A DNA stretch of 64,000 bases, taken from NCBI GenBank assembly GCA_029378245.1, contig JARKIF010000004.1:2852001-2916000 (forward strand), read 5' to 3'. The notes beneath the pieces are model-generated. The model was not told the DNA's origin. It made no database searches and saw nothing but the letters and a program-made list of their open reading frames with translations. Below are positions 1 to 12,102 of this stretch, one piece after another (position 1 is the stretch's first letter; each line of letters opens with the position of its first letter). Position numbers and translations under genes: made by a program. This stretch comes from Roridomyces roridus (lineage: Eukaryota > Basidiomycota > Agaricomycetes > Agaricales > Mycenaceae).

Positions 1-939
1 GATTCGGCATCTCTGATGCGACGCTCCACTCTTTGAACCCTTCCGTGAACAGCGCCTGTTCGAGTACGTTCTCATCACTAAGACTGAAATGATACTGATT
101 AATTTGGCCCCACAGACCTTCAGGTGGGGCAACAATTGTGTGTGTAGAGTAACGGAGGAGCAGGGGAGAGTACAATTAGATTTCAGGTTCTTTTACAATA
201 TAATGGGTTCTTTTGGTTCAGTGAAAATGATCAAGCATATCGACAGCCCGCACGACTCGTGTTATGATGTTCGAGTCGACGACGGATTAGCGCCCTCGAG
301 CGCTACAGTCTCGTTCTTCGCTATCATTTATCGTTTCATCGAGTGGTACGGGTCTACGAGATTGTCGGCCAGAGAGTCGGTAGGTCAACTATTTTGTTGG
401 CGCTAGGCGCTAAGCCAGACCATCATCCAGGTTGAATGTTCCGATTCGAATTACCTGAATTCTGAGATTCCTGTCGACGTCGGGGTAAGTTTATAATGCC
501 TCAACGGTCACCGCCCTTCACCTGTTCCGTGTCCCCTCAACGCCTTATTAATCCATTGGCCACGTCTTTGAATAAAGGATGCCCACGAAGAATGTAGCAC
601 GTATTTCAAGTTCCACCGGCACGCATAATGCACCTGCACAGCACATGCCATCCGTGCGATCCATAAATCTGGCGAATCCCACGTCTTTTTGAATGCGCGC
701 CGGCCCTACGTCCAAAGTCATCAAGACAGTGGCGAATTCGACCGAAGTCTATACAACTACATGTTTCCATCGTCAGTAGGACTAGTAGAGTCTGACCCGA
801 CACTACGACCGAAGCACATTTCAAGCCATCACTCTGGTTGTATCTCTCGCGCAAGGTTCTCTGGCCTGAACAGACATTCAACAAGTCTGGTAAGCTACTA
901 ACAAATCGATACTGGTATCGTGCGCCCTAACCCCGTCCT
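1..939. other. Left-edge stretch without a confident gene
   Basis: I see no gene I can support here. On the minus strand the first ~80 bases carry an open frame just after a possible splice acceptor (ag near 80-85), so they could be an internal exon of a gene running off the left edge. A second frame is open across the same bases, which makes this weak. The 16-mer cccttcacctgttccg occurs near 514-529 and again near 2832-2847. The rest shows no long open frame, RNA gene or clear repeat. Confidence 0.3.
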
Positions 940-2398
940 TCATTCATAAATATTGATCGAGTTGAACTGGAAATACGCCCCCGCGAAGGCTCGCGGATTC
1001 TGGTCCACGTAGCCTGCCAGCCGTCATATATATTGTCCAATGATGGAAAGGAGGCGACGTACTGGTGCAAGTGGATGGACAGCCCGAGGAAGAATAGACG
1101 CTTCCGGCCCAATCGCCGCAGAAAGTCAAATTGATGACAATGTTATTCGCAGCGAAGAATTTTGAGATGTTGCAGCTCGTGCTAGGGAAGGTAGCCGATG
1201 GGGTTCCCTGTTCGAACAGAAAAATTATGCCGGAGGGAAGGGTATATCATGGAAAATAACGTACCCAGAGACGAGTATCGACGGTCGACAAGCCTGTCCT
1301 CACGTCCAACGGAACGTTCAACGCGTTCCGAGACCAGAACCACACAGAGATGCCGCTATTGGTGCGTTCAAGCGCGTACCTGTGTCGTGTCAATTAGATA
1401 ATAGATGGACTTAAAAAGCCTGGCAGACACATACCATCCCCCTCCGTTCCTGTTGAACGCGGGCCCGTAGCTGGTCGCAGGCGTGAGTTTGACTCCACAC
1501 CCGCTGTTGAAGTTGACGGCTGTGTTGCAATCAAGCGAGAGGGATGTCCTGTAGCAAGGGAATTATAAACGGATGCGAACCGTAGATGGGAAAACTCACC
1601 CCGTCTCAGTCCTCGTAATCGGCATCGTGCAACCTGTGAAACCATGCGCGACTGAGAAAAGACGGCGAGTCAAACGGAAACTTACCGGGAGAAGTGTGCA
1701 GAGTGACTTGATTGGTGCCCTGGTCGTTCACGCCCTCGATGATGTCGACTTCGCCCTGCATCGTAATTAGAGGGGAGCACTTGATTCAAAAGTTCAAGAC
1801 CCACTCCTGCCGGCCAGTTCGGTCCAAGTTCCCAACTGAAACGTGGTTGATTATTCTTCGGAAGGAGAATTAGATTGGAACCACTCACAGCGCAGGCCAC
1901 GTCCTACAAATCACCACCGTCAGAGGATAGATCGGGCATTAGAGTCGCAGACTGACCCGCATCCTTGTGGCATATGAGCAATATCGAAGCTAGTCATCAT
2001 TGAAACAGAAATTTCAAGTGAATTCGATGGGAACTCACACAGCAACGTGCGTCGTATACGCCTTGTTACTCTGAATCCGCACAGAGTTGCGACCGACGGA
2101 ACTCGAGTCGCTTATGACGGTCGTATCGTCCGCGCGCAGGACGAATGAGTTGTGCGAGGCGAAAGTCAGGTTTTTGGCCTTGGCTGTCGCTTGGTCCACG
2201 TAGTTCCTGCAGTTTGAATGAATGCGTGTGAGCCTACTGTTGCAAGGAGACGTACACTCGGCCATGGGTAGGGTCAGGGATCGCTTGAAAGCTGAACTTG
2301 GTGTAGAAATCTGCGCCGACTATGTTGTCGGACCGTCTGTACGTTGCACCCAGAGCAGAAGAAGAGAGGAGGAGCAGAGCGGCGGCGATTCCCAGCAT
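940..2398 (-). CDS. Secreted glycoside hydrolase family 16 (endo-1,3(4)-beta-glucanase-like)
   Basis: Probably hydrolyses beta-1,3/1,4-glucan outside the cell, in wall remodelling or nutrition. Joining eight exons by GT-AG introns gives an uninterrupted protein of roughly 310 residues. It opens with a signal peptide (MLGIAAALLLLSSSALG) and then SDNIVGADFYTKF and DPTHGRVNYVDQ, both typical of fungal GH16. The catalytic ExDxxE motif is present as GEVDIIEG, and GCGTWPALWELGPNWPAG and FFAANNIVINLTFCGDWAG follow the family pattern. The C-terminus (GAYFQFNSINIYE) is where fungal homologues end. The start codon at 2398 directly begins the signal peptide. A TATA-like element lies about 70 bases upstream. 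Family assignment is firm; the exact substrate is inferred. All reading frames agree across the splices, so the gene looks intact. Confidence 0.9.
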
Positions 2399-2467
2399 TG
2401 TAAAAGACGCGGTTGGATGAAAGGAAGACGCGAGAGCGCTGAGAGGGGTACTGATTGGGCCAAGTCG

Positions 2468-2475
2468 TATTTATG
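2468..2475 (-). promoter_or_regulatory. TATA-like box of the GH16 gene
   Basis: On the minus strand this reads CATAAATA, about 70 bases upstream of the GH16 start codon, a usual distance in basidiomycetes. Confidence 0.45.
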
Positions 2476-3504
2476 CTGGCCCCTGTCAGCGACTCCACCG
2501 AATAGACACATATCTCTTGTATGAGACGAGCAGTGACCACGCCAGCTGACAGCGTTTCGCATGCGAGGGACGTACAGAAAAAGACTTTGGGGTGTACGTG
2601 GTGAGGGCAGGCCCGTGATCGACAGTCCAAGCCAGAGTTGGGCCGAGCACAGAAAGAGGAGAATATCTGTGCGGTTCTGTGGAAGAAGTCAACTTAGCAC
2701 CTCGGACCGAGCCCATGAAAGAGTGAAGACAGATTAGCGCACTCGACTCTTCGGAGTCTTCGTTATCGTTTATCCTTTCCAACTGGTTGCACGCACCTCG
2801 GCCGGTATGTCACGTTGGCTAGGTGGTGCCCTCCCTTCACCTGTTCCGCGGCCTAGCTGGTTGAGGCGCACGAGCTTCACCGGTTCCATACCCTCCCGGA
2901 CGTGATCGATTCTTTGTTTTGATGGTGTGGCAGGCGTTATCGACCGCGTACTTCCGTATTTTTATTTTAACGGGCGGCGAGACGGGAGAATTGTTCTGAT
3001 ACCGAATTGTTCTGGTACCGGTGCGCCCTCGTCGGAGGAAACGCTTTGTTATCGCTATCTTCGCAAGTAAAAGAGGCCGGTGTCGTCCGCGAACCATGCT
3101 CCCCTTCTTGGCGCTAACATCCACCATTTCCCGTCGGGTTCCCGTCCCCGTTGTCGGCGGAAGCCTCAGTACGATTTGCATGGAATCGGCAATAGTTGAC
3201 CCTGGTTGATCGGTTTCAACACGAAGGAGGCCTTGTCTTATCTCACCAACCTGGCAACCTCCACAGCAATTCCTGAGTCCTTCTGAACATGTGTTCAACA
3301 TGTGTTAGAGACTGCTAGAGAGCTGTTCAAGATAGATAGGCCCTCAATCCCATCTGTCAATTCAATTGCTGCCGTTATTTGATCCAATGCAATCTCCGTG
3401 ATCGGTATCCCCGGCGTTGGCGCCCGAGCCAACGCACCGGTTTCAAATCGGCTATAGTAGTATATGTTCTTCCAGCACCTTTCTTCCTCTCCTTCACCTC
3501 GCAG
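2476..3504. other. Intergenic stretch between GH16 and an MFS transporter
   Basis: The divergent upstream regions of the GH16 gene (-) and the MFS transporter (+). Short open frames on the minus strand (2486-2782, 2837-3301) show no recognisable domain or splice structure. A pyrimidine-rich tract (tcttcctctccttcacc) lies just before the MFS start, as in many fungal core promoters or leader introns. Confidence 0.4.
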
Positions 3505-5567
3505 ATGGGCGGCCCCGTGGCGCTTGACGATGGGCCTCGAGAAGACGAAGCGCCACCACAGCGCCCAGCGTGGAAGTCCGTCCTGCTGGTCCTCACATGC
3601 ACGTTGGCCATGATCTTGAATGTACGTGCCTCAGCGACTTTGATATGTACTCGTGGCGCTGACATCGAATGTAGACTGCCTCGACGAACGGAATCTCCAT
3701 ATTCTTCCCCGTCATCGGAGCTGATCTGGACGTCGCTGAAGAGCTCGTCCAATGGCTCGTTTCCGCGTTCTCGTTATCTTCCGTGCGCGATTCTCGTCAC
3801 AGCTTTCTTCCGTGACGCTTATACTCTTCCGAGGGCTGTTTCCTCCTACTATTCGGTCGTCTGGCAGATTTATACGGACGAAAGAAGATGTACGTCGGGG
3901 GAACGCTTTATATGGGAATCCTGCATGTGGGGTGCGGATTTACTCACAATATAACTACCCTCTTTGTGTTGCGGGGGCTTCAAGGTCTGGGCGCGGCGGC
4001 CTTCATTCCAGCTTGCGTGCGTCTACAGTTGATTTGGAAAGCGTCCCCGCCCTAATGGTTACCAGCTAGGAATCCTTGCCCACGCGTTCCCGCCATCCCG
4101 CGCTCGTTCAGCCGCCTTTGCGACCTTCTCGGCTGGTGCACCAATTGGTGGCACGATCGGGACGCAACTCGGCGCAGTGCTAACGCAATATACGACGTGG
4201 GCTTCTCGCTTTGACCTCTCCCTCGTTTGTCTCACCGCCCCCAGGGCTTCATGGAGGTCTACATTCTATCTACTCGCCGGCATATCATTACTATGCACCA
4301 TCGGCGGCCTCCTCCTTATCGACGCCGACCTGCTGAGTACCGAGACTGACAGACGAGTGGATTGGCTAGGGGCGTTCCTCGTCACCGTTGGTCTTGTCTT
4401 CGTCATATTCGTCCTGAGCCAAGGCTCGTTGGCGAGCAACGGCTGGAAAACTGGGTGTATGTGCTCATTCAGAGCTGTATTCTCTCCGCTGACTTTGTGA
4501 ATTCTGGCCAGACATCATCGCCTTGCTGATCGTCGGCGTCCTTTTCATAGCCTTGTTCATCGCATGGCAGTACCATCTCGAAAAGAGCCAATCTGCACCG
4601 GAAAACCGCCACCCTCCGCCACTCATGAAGCTGAGCATGTGGACCCGCGCAAAGGGCAAGTTCGCCGTGGTGCAGATTATCGCGTTCCTCCAATGGTCGA
4701 GCTTTCTCACTTGGAACTTTTGGGCTCAAGTCTGTTCATCTTCCGTTCAAAAGCTGCTTTCCTGACGGGTGTTTTTTAGTTGTACTATGAGAATTACCTG
4801 CAGCTATCGCCTGTGCACACAGCACTCCGTTTGCTGCCGATGACAATCGCAGGCCTGTCGTGCAACCTCTTCGTCATGCTCGTCGTCAGCCGGATGCCTC
4901 TCGTCGTTCTAATCTGTATGTCCACCCTTATCCTCCCAAATCAAAATTAACGTGCACTTTAAAGCGTGCGGGACTCTACTAACGGGCCTTGCTGGGCTTT
5001 TATTCGCGATAATTCTTCCCTCGGCACCGTACTGGGCGTACGGCTTTCCAGCTGCGATCGCCTCCGTGTGCGGAGCCGACTTTGTTTTCGCCGCCGGCAC
5101 GCTGTTCATAGCCAAAGTCTCGCTCCCGCACGAGCAGAGTCTCGCTGGGGGGTTGTTCCAGACGTTGACTCAGGTGAGTGGTTCTCTCCCTTTGCTCTTG
5201 GAATTTCGTGAGCTAACAAGTATTTAGTTCGGCACGGCGTTCGGACTGGCTATATCCACGATCCCGTTCGATTCGATTGCGAATAGTAGTGAGAGTGGGG
5301 GAGGGCAGGATGGGGCGCCGTTGGCAGCGTATCAGGCGGCGCAGTGGACTGCATTTGGGTTTGCCATGTTTTGTACCTCCGCCCCTGCTCGTTTCTTCCG
5401 ATACTAAACTTGAATTTGAAATAGGCACAGTACTCGCTGTCCTGTTCCTCCGTGGCGTCGGGGCTGTGGGGACGGACGAGCGGAGGAAGGAGGAGGATGT
5501 GGAGGGGACTTCGACTCCCGGGAATGAGACTGTGGTGGAGAAAGAGTTGGAGGTGACGGGAACCTGA
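3505..5567 (+). CDS. MFS transporter, DHA2-like (drug:H+ antiporter type)
   Basis: A multi-pass plasma-membrane proton antiporter, likely exporting small toxic molecules. Eight introns can be placed with consistent phases, giving about 480 residues. A short acidic N-terminus (GGPVALDDGPREDEAPP) precedes the first helix (SVLLVLTCTLAMILN). MFS motif A follows helix 2 as GRLADLYGRKKMYVGG, then VLRGLQGLGAAAFIPAC and FSAGAPIGGTIGTQLGAVL, which resemble ATR1-like aminotriazole-resistance transporters of the DHA2 group. The C-terminal tail after the last helix is charged and cytoplasmic. The start at 3505 follows a pyrimidine tract ending in gcag, so an upstream 5'-UTR intron is possible. The frame is clean to the stop at 5567. 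Substrate cannot be told from sequence; it is about 13 kb from the polyketide locus, so a link to it is speculative. Confidence 0.85.
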
Positions 5568-5940
5568 TGGGTGGGTGTGTAAAAAAGAAATTCTTTCGTA
5601 ATTATAATATTAGATCTAGACCTTGCGAAAAGTATGCAGCACTGCGGTATGTATCCTGGCAGTTCACGTTTTGTACGACCAATTCGACTGACCTGAGGTG
5701 CAGTAAGCCTGCGAGCGAGCTCCGATGGACGTCTGAGCGCGCATTCGATACGCAAGTCCAGATCTGGGGGCTCTGGGGTCTGAACACATATTGTGGAAGC
5801 AAGCGGCATGACTTCGGCACAGGAAAGCATCGGTGATGTCATCAATGATGTGTCACGCCGTCTCACATCTCCTTGCCTCCTCCCATCACTCTCTGCCAAG
5901 TCTGCGTGCCACGAAAGCCGTCTCAGGCTTTACACGCCCT
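5568..5940. other. Intergenic spacer
   Basis: A 3' untranslated region (atttctttcgtaattataatatt follows the MFS stop) and the upstream region of the next gene. In-frame ATGs exist from 5833, but the hydrophobic protein is best started at 5941. No TATA box is evident. Confidence 0.35.
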
Positions 5941-7082
5941 ATGTCCTATGCCCCGGTCAACGAGACGCGCGCAGATCTCTTCAACGAGGAGACTTGGCTG
6001 CAAGGCGCGATACTCTGCAGCGTCGGATATGGGGTGGTTCTCGCCCTTTTTGCGATGTGTTTCTACCTCCTCCTCAAGCAGATGGACGGCTCCAACTACA
6101 GGCGGAGCGTCTTCTTCCTCGCCTACATCTCGATCGAGTTCATTCTCGCCTCCCTCTTCCAAGGCTCGATAGCCAAGTTCGTCCAGTTGGCCTTCATCGA
6201 GAACCGCAACTACCCCGGCGGCCCGGCGGGGTTCGAGGCAAACGAGTTCTCCATTCCGGTTGACAGACTTGGGAATGTGGCGTTTGTGTTGACGAATTGG
6301 TTCTCCGACGCTCTTGTGGTGCGTTTTGTCTCACGCATCTCCACTACCCAATCTGAATCTTTTCTAGGTTTGGCGATGCATGGTCATCTACACCGACTGC
6401 GGCGTCCCGCTTTATATCGTGATGGCGGTTCCCTGTCTCATGTTCTTGGCCTCCATGGGTACGTCTCAGCTCGCAAGCCGTCTCCCGCATTCGATCTGAC
6501 CTTGAGTGTAGCATTGGGCATTCTGTGGCTCATACAAATCTGCACCAGCTCTCCCTTCGGTATCTTCACCGCCCTCAACTGGACGATCCCATACTTCAGT
6601 CTCTCCCTCGCGCTCAACATCCTCGTCACCATCGCCATCACCGTCCGCCTCTACATGTTCCGCCGGCGCGGGGCTAAAGTGTTCGGTCGAAACTACGGGT
6701 CGCAGTATACGAGCGTTGCAGCCATGCTCGTCGAGTCGGCGTTCCTCTACTCCTCGTTTTCGATTCTCTTCCTCGTACCGTTCGGGATGAACAATCCCCT
6801 GTCGCAAATCTTCCTTCAAGCACTTAGTCAAGTGCAGGTGTGTGCGAGTTTGTTAGGGTCGAATGCTGAGAATGCTCATTCAAATTCAAGACTATTTCCA
6901 CGCTGCTTATTGTGTTTAGAACTGCGCAGGGTAAAGTCTGGAAGAACAATACGCAGCACGAAGTCAAGCTCCAAACAATTCAGACGTACTCGAGCGGCAA
7001 CCCAGCTCCCGCGATGTCTGCAACCTGTGCAAGGACGACGAATTCAACTCTGGAGACTTCTCGAGCGACGACGAGTGGATGA
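5941..7082 (+). CDS. Seven-helix membrane protein of mushroom-type unknown family
   Basis: Predicted integral membrane protein of about 340 residues in four exons. The N-terminus (MSYAPVNETRADLFNEETW) would face outside. Hydrophobic stretches follow at ILCSVGYGVVLALFAMCFYL, SVFFLAYISIEFILASLF, NVAFVLTNWFSDALVVWR, VPLYIVMAVPCLMFLASMAL, YFSLSLALNILVTIAITVRL, ESAFLYSSFSILFLVPFGMN and QTISTLLIVFRTAQG. The segment CMVIYTDCGVPLYIVMAVPC is a pattern I associate with a large Agaricomycete family annotated only as hypothetical membrane proteins with GPCR-like topology. The start at 5941 is preferred over 5833 because the longer frame adds no recognisable sequence. The C-terminal tail is short, polar and Ser/Thr-rich. 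Ligand and function are unknown. Confidence 0.75.
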
Positions 7083-7207
7083 TTTGATTTTTTTTGGCTC
7101 GAAAGCGGACGCTCATTCTATGTATACTTGTATCGCCTACAACCCTGTAACAATTTTCCGGGTGAATATAAGAAACGGCGACGGAATGAGGCGTAATTCC
7201 GAGTTGT

Positions 7208-7584
7208 TTGATCTGGTCTCGAAATTGCCGGATGCTACCGTGGAATCGCCTTCGCAAAGCAAGGCCATATGTTTTAACGAACCTTGTAGCCGTGTTCCCG
7301 GACTGCCCTGGAGAGGAGGAGTTTCCCCGCGCCATGGAACGTCGTGTTTATTTGCTCCGAATGCCAGATGGATTCTTCCAGTACATCCATCAAGGCGGCT
7401 TCAGAGCCGTTGACGGGGAGATGGATATGCGGCAGGCCCCGGGATTATTGAGGTGAGGACTCTGGGCGATAAATATTGCACTGTTTTGACCAGATTTTCT
7501 AGCCCCCCGATGCCGTTCAAGTGCACTCTCAAGCCCAGGTCGCAGAAGGCGGTCGAGGTCATTCAGCGGGAGGTTTCTGTTTAG
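7208..7584 (+). CDS. Possible small two-exon gene or gene remnant
   Basis: An open frame starting at 7208 can be joined by a 43-44 base GT-AG intron (about 7453-7496) to a second short exon ending in TAG at 7582-7584. The predicted protein is about 110 residues and contains RRVYLLRMPDGFFQYIHQGG and a basic end (CTLKPRSQKAVEVIQREVSV). I recognise no family. It could be the last part of an older gene whose start has been lost, a real small protein, or chance. Confidence 0.3.
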
Positions 7585-8528
7585 ATTAAAGATAATGTTT
7601 ATTCATTGGAAAGTTCCGAATGTGTATTACGCGCGTGACTCCAGCTCAACTTCACATTCAAAGTCAACGTTCGAGGAACTGTTCGATGTTCAACGTTTGG
7701 AATGATCCACCCTTGCGACCGTCCGTACCCTTGTAGCAAGGATTTATCATCGTGCCAAACTTTTGCGGCGACTTGTTCCTCAAACGTGGCGACTTGCTCC
7801 TGAAACGACTTGCGACTGCAGTAAGCGAGCCAAGATGAAGGCCAACGGCGTTTTGATGGCTCGCTAGGCAGCTCCATGCGCCTGACTCCTCTGGTATCCC
7901 ACCTGCTGGAGTCATCTAGGTACGCCACAGGTACCCTCCCGCCGAATCCGCCCACCAGGAGCAGAATTCGGCTCACGGTACATAAAGAGCTGGCCGCCTG
8001 GAGAAAAAATTCCGAACAGTCCGCAGAGATCTTCGCCAGGAACCAAATGAAAAGCTCCATTTAATGCGAATGAATCAAGTGGAGATGCACGCATGCAAGA
8101 CGGCGAACGCGGTCGAATAAACTCACTCCACCAGATGCACTCCGAGTAACCCGACAACCCCGCCGGCTAATTCCCGAGATCACGGGAATCTTTTTCTTCC
8201 GCGACGCCCATCTTCTCTCTCTGAATCACTCTATCCGACGAGACCGCGACCTGCACGCATCTTCTTCGATTCGATTGATGTGCCCTCTACCCACTGCCAT
8301 GGGATGGATATGGATGAATGGCACAGTGCCACAGAGGCTGTATTGGCGCTAGTCCTGGGTCAGGGTACGTGAACTTACACGCCTCCCGGCCCAGACTAGT
8401 ACTGAAAGCTACTGATTGCAGTCTATCCGCATCTCTTTCTTAACTGCGTGTTCCCGAAGAAGAGACGATCTACATGCCCTTGGACGCCTGATGACGCGTC
8501 TCTAAAAGCGGTATCCCGACCCGTCCGG
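7585..8528. other. Gene-poor spacer upstream of the second MFS transporter
   Basis: A minus-strand open frame (7599-8060, 153 codons) has no recognisable domain or splice context and I do not call it. Near 8340-8420 there are weak splice-like sequences, possibly leader introns of the downstream gene. No repeat or RNA gene is seen. Confidence 0.35.
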
Positions 8529-8535
8529 TATAAAT
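8529..8535 (+). promoter_or_regulatory. TATA box of the DHA1 MFS gene
   Basis: TATAAAT at 8529-8535, 87 bases upstream of an in-frame ATG at 8616 and about 150 upstream of the ATG at 8682. Confidence 0.5.
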
Positions 8536-8681
8536 CCCAAACACCCAGCAATTACCGACGGTTTCGGTAATCGGGATACGGCGTCTTCGTTCACGATTTC
8601 AGGGAAGACGGGGACGTGGAGTCTAGGCTGAATAATGCACTACCGACGCCGGGCCTGTGCCCATGCCCATTCACTATACAA

Positions 8682-10753
8682 ATGAGTCGGGATCAGCTGT
8701 ATCGAAGCCCAGACCTCCCGATGCACGACCTCATCCGCGACTCGACCATAGGTCAAATCATCAACTACGCGTCCCGAGGAAGGTTCCTACCCTACGCGGA
8801 CCAGAGACCAGAATACGTCGTTCCGTCGCGATATCTGCCTGCGAGGGAGAACGACGCGACAACTTTGAATGAAGAGGACAAGAAGATAAAGTCCGAATCT
8901 ACGACACCTGCTACGGCGGACGTGGAAGATCCGTATTTGGTGGACTGGGAGGAGAACGATACGGACAACCCGAGGTGAGTCGGCGTCTTTCTCTCTGCTG
9001 CGCTGGTCACCGATCCCGCTCTAGGAACTGGTCCTTCAAGAAACGCGCTTTCGTCAATTTTGCTATCAGTCTCCTGACGTTCAGCATGTACATCGGCTCT
9101 GCCATCTACACCGCATCCATCCTTAATCTCATGGAGGAATACAACGTCTCATTCACAATTGGAACGCTCGGGCTCACGCTCTACGTCCTTGGCTACGGTG
9201 TCGGTCCCATGTTCCTCGCATTCCTTCAAGAGATCCCGGCGTTCGGACGCAACCCTATATACATTGGCACGCTCTTCATCTTCGTCATCCTACAAATTTC
9301 GCTCGTCACCGCGAAGAATATGAACACCGTACTCGCGCTGCGATTCCTCACGGGTTTCTTTGGCAGTCCCGCGCTGTCGACGGGGGGTGCTTCAATCAGC
9401 GACGTTTTCCCGATGCATCAGTTTCCCTACGTTTTGGGTGTATGGTCCCTCGGCGCGACTGCTGGGCCAATCATGGGGGTGCGCCTTCCCTCCTCCTTCT
9501 CCTCCTCCTCCTCCTCCCTCCCTCGTTGATCAATCATTCTGCTACAGCCCGTAATCGGCGGTTTCGCAGCCCAAGCAAAGGGCTGGCGCTGGCCAATGCT
9601 CGAGCTCCTCTGGATCGCCTCATTTTCACTCATCTTCCTCGCCCTCCTCCTCCCTGAGACCAACGGGCCCACGGTCCTCCTCCGGAGGGCGGAGCGTCTC
9701 AGGCGGCTTACAGGGAATAAAGAGCTGCGTACTGCTACTGAACGACAACATTCCGGGACGAGCGAGATTCTTTACGAGGCGCTCGTGCGGCCGTTTATAC
9801 TCGCTGCGGAGCCCGTGTTGATGTTTGCGAATTTGTATCTTGGATTTGTCTGTGCGTTCTTGTCTCGGTCTTTTCTTTCAAGAGGCGTGTGCTGATTTGC
9901 TTGTAGATGGATTGTTTTATATTTGGTTCGAAGCTTTCCCGCTCGTCTTTAACGACATATATCATTTCAACGAGGGAGTGGGGGGCCTTCCCTACCTGGG
10001 GTTCTTGGTATCCGGGACGCTTGGTGTGCGTTTCCCTTCCCTCCCTGCCCTTCATCAACCCAACTAACCGACTATAGTACGTCTTTTACTGCATCTACCA
10101 CGCGTACCACATCGCACCTCGGTACATGCGTGCTGTCGCACAAGGCAAATCCGTACCGGAGGAGATCAAGTTGGAGTTGGGGCTCATTGCGAGTATACTT
10201 GTGCCGACGAGTGTGCTTACTTTTGGGTTTACGGCCAAGGCTTCGATACATTGGTACGTGTGTCTTTCTTCCTCTCCTTCCTTTTGCTCTTGCTGACAAA
10301 ATCCCCGTGATATAGGATGGCCCCAATAATTGGCGCTTCACTGTACTTTCCCGCCATCTTCCTAATCTTCCAGAGCATACTCGCCTACATCACGGGTGCG
10401 TATCCCGAGCACAAGACGGCTGTCCTAACGGGAAATGTGTTGTTTCGGGCGTCGATTGCGTCGGTGTTTCCGTGTGTACTTTCCTTCCTTCCTTATCTTG
10501 CTTCCTTGGGCGACTAAGACTAATATGATTAAATGCAGGCTGTTTGGACGTGGATTCTTCCATAACCTCGGTTTGGGCGGGGGCTCGGGGTTACTTGCGG
10601 GCTTGTCGTTTGCGTTGATGGGGGTTTATTGTGTGCGTTTCCTTCCTTGCTCCTACTGCGCACGAGTGGCCCTGACACATCGGTTGTGGACAGCTACTGC
10701 TGAAGTACGCGCATATACTGCGCCGGAGGTCCAAGTACGCTGTGACGGGGTAG
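8682..10753 (+). CDS. MFS transporter, DHA1-like (FLR1/MDR1 type)
   Basis: A twelve-helix proton-driven multidrug transporter of about 540 residues. The long cytoplasmic N-terminus contains DPYLVDWEENDTDNPRNWSF, the signature just before helix 1 in fungal DHA1 exporters of the CaMDR1/FLR1 group. Then come the helix-rich core (ISLLTFSMYIGSAIYTASI, GLTLYVLGYGVGPMFLAFL), ALRFLTGFFGSPALSTGGAS and SDVFPMHQFPYVLGVWSLGA. Seven introns give a continuous frame and the protein ends in a basic tail (LLLKYAHILRRRSKYAVTG). The last donor must be the second of two overlapping GT sites to keep that tail. The ATG at 8616 in the same frame is an alternative start, and the TATA box at 8529 fits it slightly better. 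Substrate unknown. Confidence 0.88.
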
Positions 10754-11131
10754 TGGGGTAGGGGTCGATATATGATTTGGATTTCTTATGATTCTCGTTC
10801 CTGCAAGCTGCAAACCAATTCTGATGATGTATATGCCTAAAATGCAAACGTCCTCGCCGATTCGTTGGGTCAAGTGCGCGGTAAACATGAACCTCGCTCC
10901 TTTATCTTATTTCGAACCGCCGGCTGGCTCTCGCTGAAATGCAATAAGGGTAGCTCAGTGGCGACCCACGACCCTTTGGTTTTCCTGACAGTGCCGGGCA
11001 CGACAAGGTTTATTTCGGTGTTTTGTTATTGTCTCGCTTGTGACATCTCCTGTCGAGTGGGCCTCTGTCTTGAGTATGTACTAGCTCGCTTCGATCATAT
11101 CGAATAAAAAATGCACGCAGTCAACATGTAG

Positions 11132-11223
11132 GTCGTCGGGCGGAATCGAACCGCCAGCTACCTCTAAACATATAGCCCAGGCAAACAAGGCAGTGAGGTC
11201 GGGTTTGCTTACCCCACGACGAT
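11132..11223 (-). tRNA. tRNA-like sequence, copy 1 (possibly intron-containing or degenerate)
   Basis: On the minus strand a cloverleaf can be drawn. The acceptor is ATCGTCG/CGACGAC (6 of 7 pairs), the D stem GGGT/ACCC, the anticodon stem ACCTC/GAGGT and the T arm GGCGG-TTCGATT-CCGCC with a perfect B box. The loop inside the anticodon stem is 30 nt, so an intron of about 23 nt would be needed. The D loop lacks the usual GG, and the residue expected at position 33 is C. The acceptor and T arm resemble fungal tRNA-Ser, but the anticodon cannot be assigned. It may be a diverged tRNA or a tRNA pseudogene. Confidence 0.4.
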
Positions 11224-11434
11224 ATTTGCCTCCCTGACCCGGCGCTTCAAGTTCAAGTCAATTTGGAATGAAGCGCAAAATTGATTTGATTCAATTTCTC
11301 ATCCCTTTGGGCTTGCCGCAAGACATGCTGGAAGCCTCTCTGTCTCTCTCTTGCATTGCCCTTCGCCGATGAAAATGTGAGCATATTGATTGGACTGGAG
11401 AAGAAAAAAATGTTCTTCATCGTTCAAGAATGAG

Positions 11435-11536
11435 GCCGTCGGGCGGATTCGACCTGCCAGCTACCTCTAATTATACGTTTGGATCCAAGAGCACCATAAC
11501 AAGCAATGAGGTTGGGTTGGCTTACCCCACGACGAC
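11435..11536 (-). tRNA. tRNA-like sequence, copy 2 of a tandem pair
   Basis: A second version of the element at 11132-11223. It keeps the acceptor (GTCGTCG/CGACGGC, seven pairs with one wobble), D stem (GGGT/ACCC) and anticodon stem (ACCTC/GAGGT). The loop differs (40 nt, implying a longer intron) and the T stem has one mismatch (GGCAG/CCGCC). Sequence beyond the tRNA also resembles copy 1 (gattgatttgatt...), so a segment of about 300 bp was duplicated. Stems are better conserved than loops, which argues weakly for function. Confidence 0.35.
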
Positions 11537-12102
11537 CTTTCGAATTCCCTTTCAGGCCTGGTGCCCTATGTCAATTGCTTAAGTGAAGTGAACATTGATT
11601 TGATTGAAGATTCTGCAAGACATGGGCCCATTTTTTCAATGCCCAACGTGTTACATCTAATTCCATCCCAAGACCTAAATAGGTTCCTAGAGATCCACGG
11701 ACGTTGCATTTTCCGTGATTCGGACGACCCATGCAGGTTCAGATCTGAGATTTGCCGTGATTCCGGAAATCCTGTCATCCGTGCCCAAATTCAACGATGG
11801 CGGCCCATGCATGCTAATACTATGCCGTATTGCATACAATGAGGCAGAGGCCGCGTTGTAATAAATCCACCTGATACTCCGAAACAAACACCGCGTACCC
11901 CGAGTCACGACCAATCAAGTGAGTACCTATATCGTGTAAGTCTGACGGAACGCCGAAGCCCAGACGATCATGGCTATCTATTCAAACTTGGGCTCGGTTT
12001 GAACCGTGAGAACCACTGGCATCCTTGACGTCCAGAAACTGAAGTGGAGCGAGTGTCCTCCGAGTTAAGAAGTAAGCAGAAAAAAAGAAGACGTACTTCG
12101 CA

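Noticed and set aside
1..85. Possible internal exon of a minus-strand gene at the left edge
   Set aside because: Two frames are open over such a short stretch and no domain can be recognised; kept only as a note.
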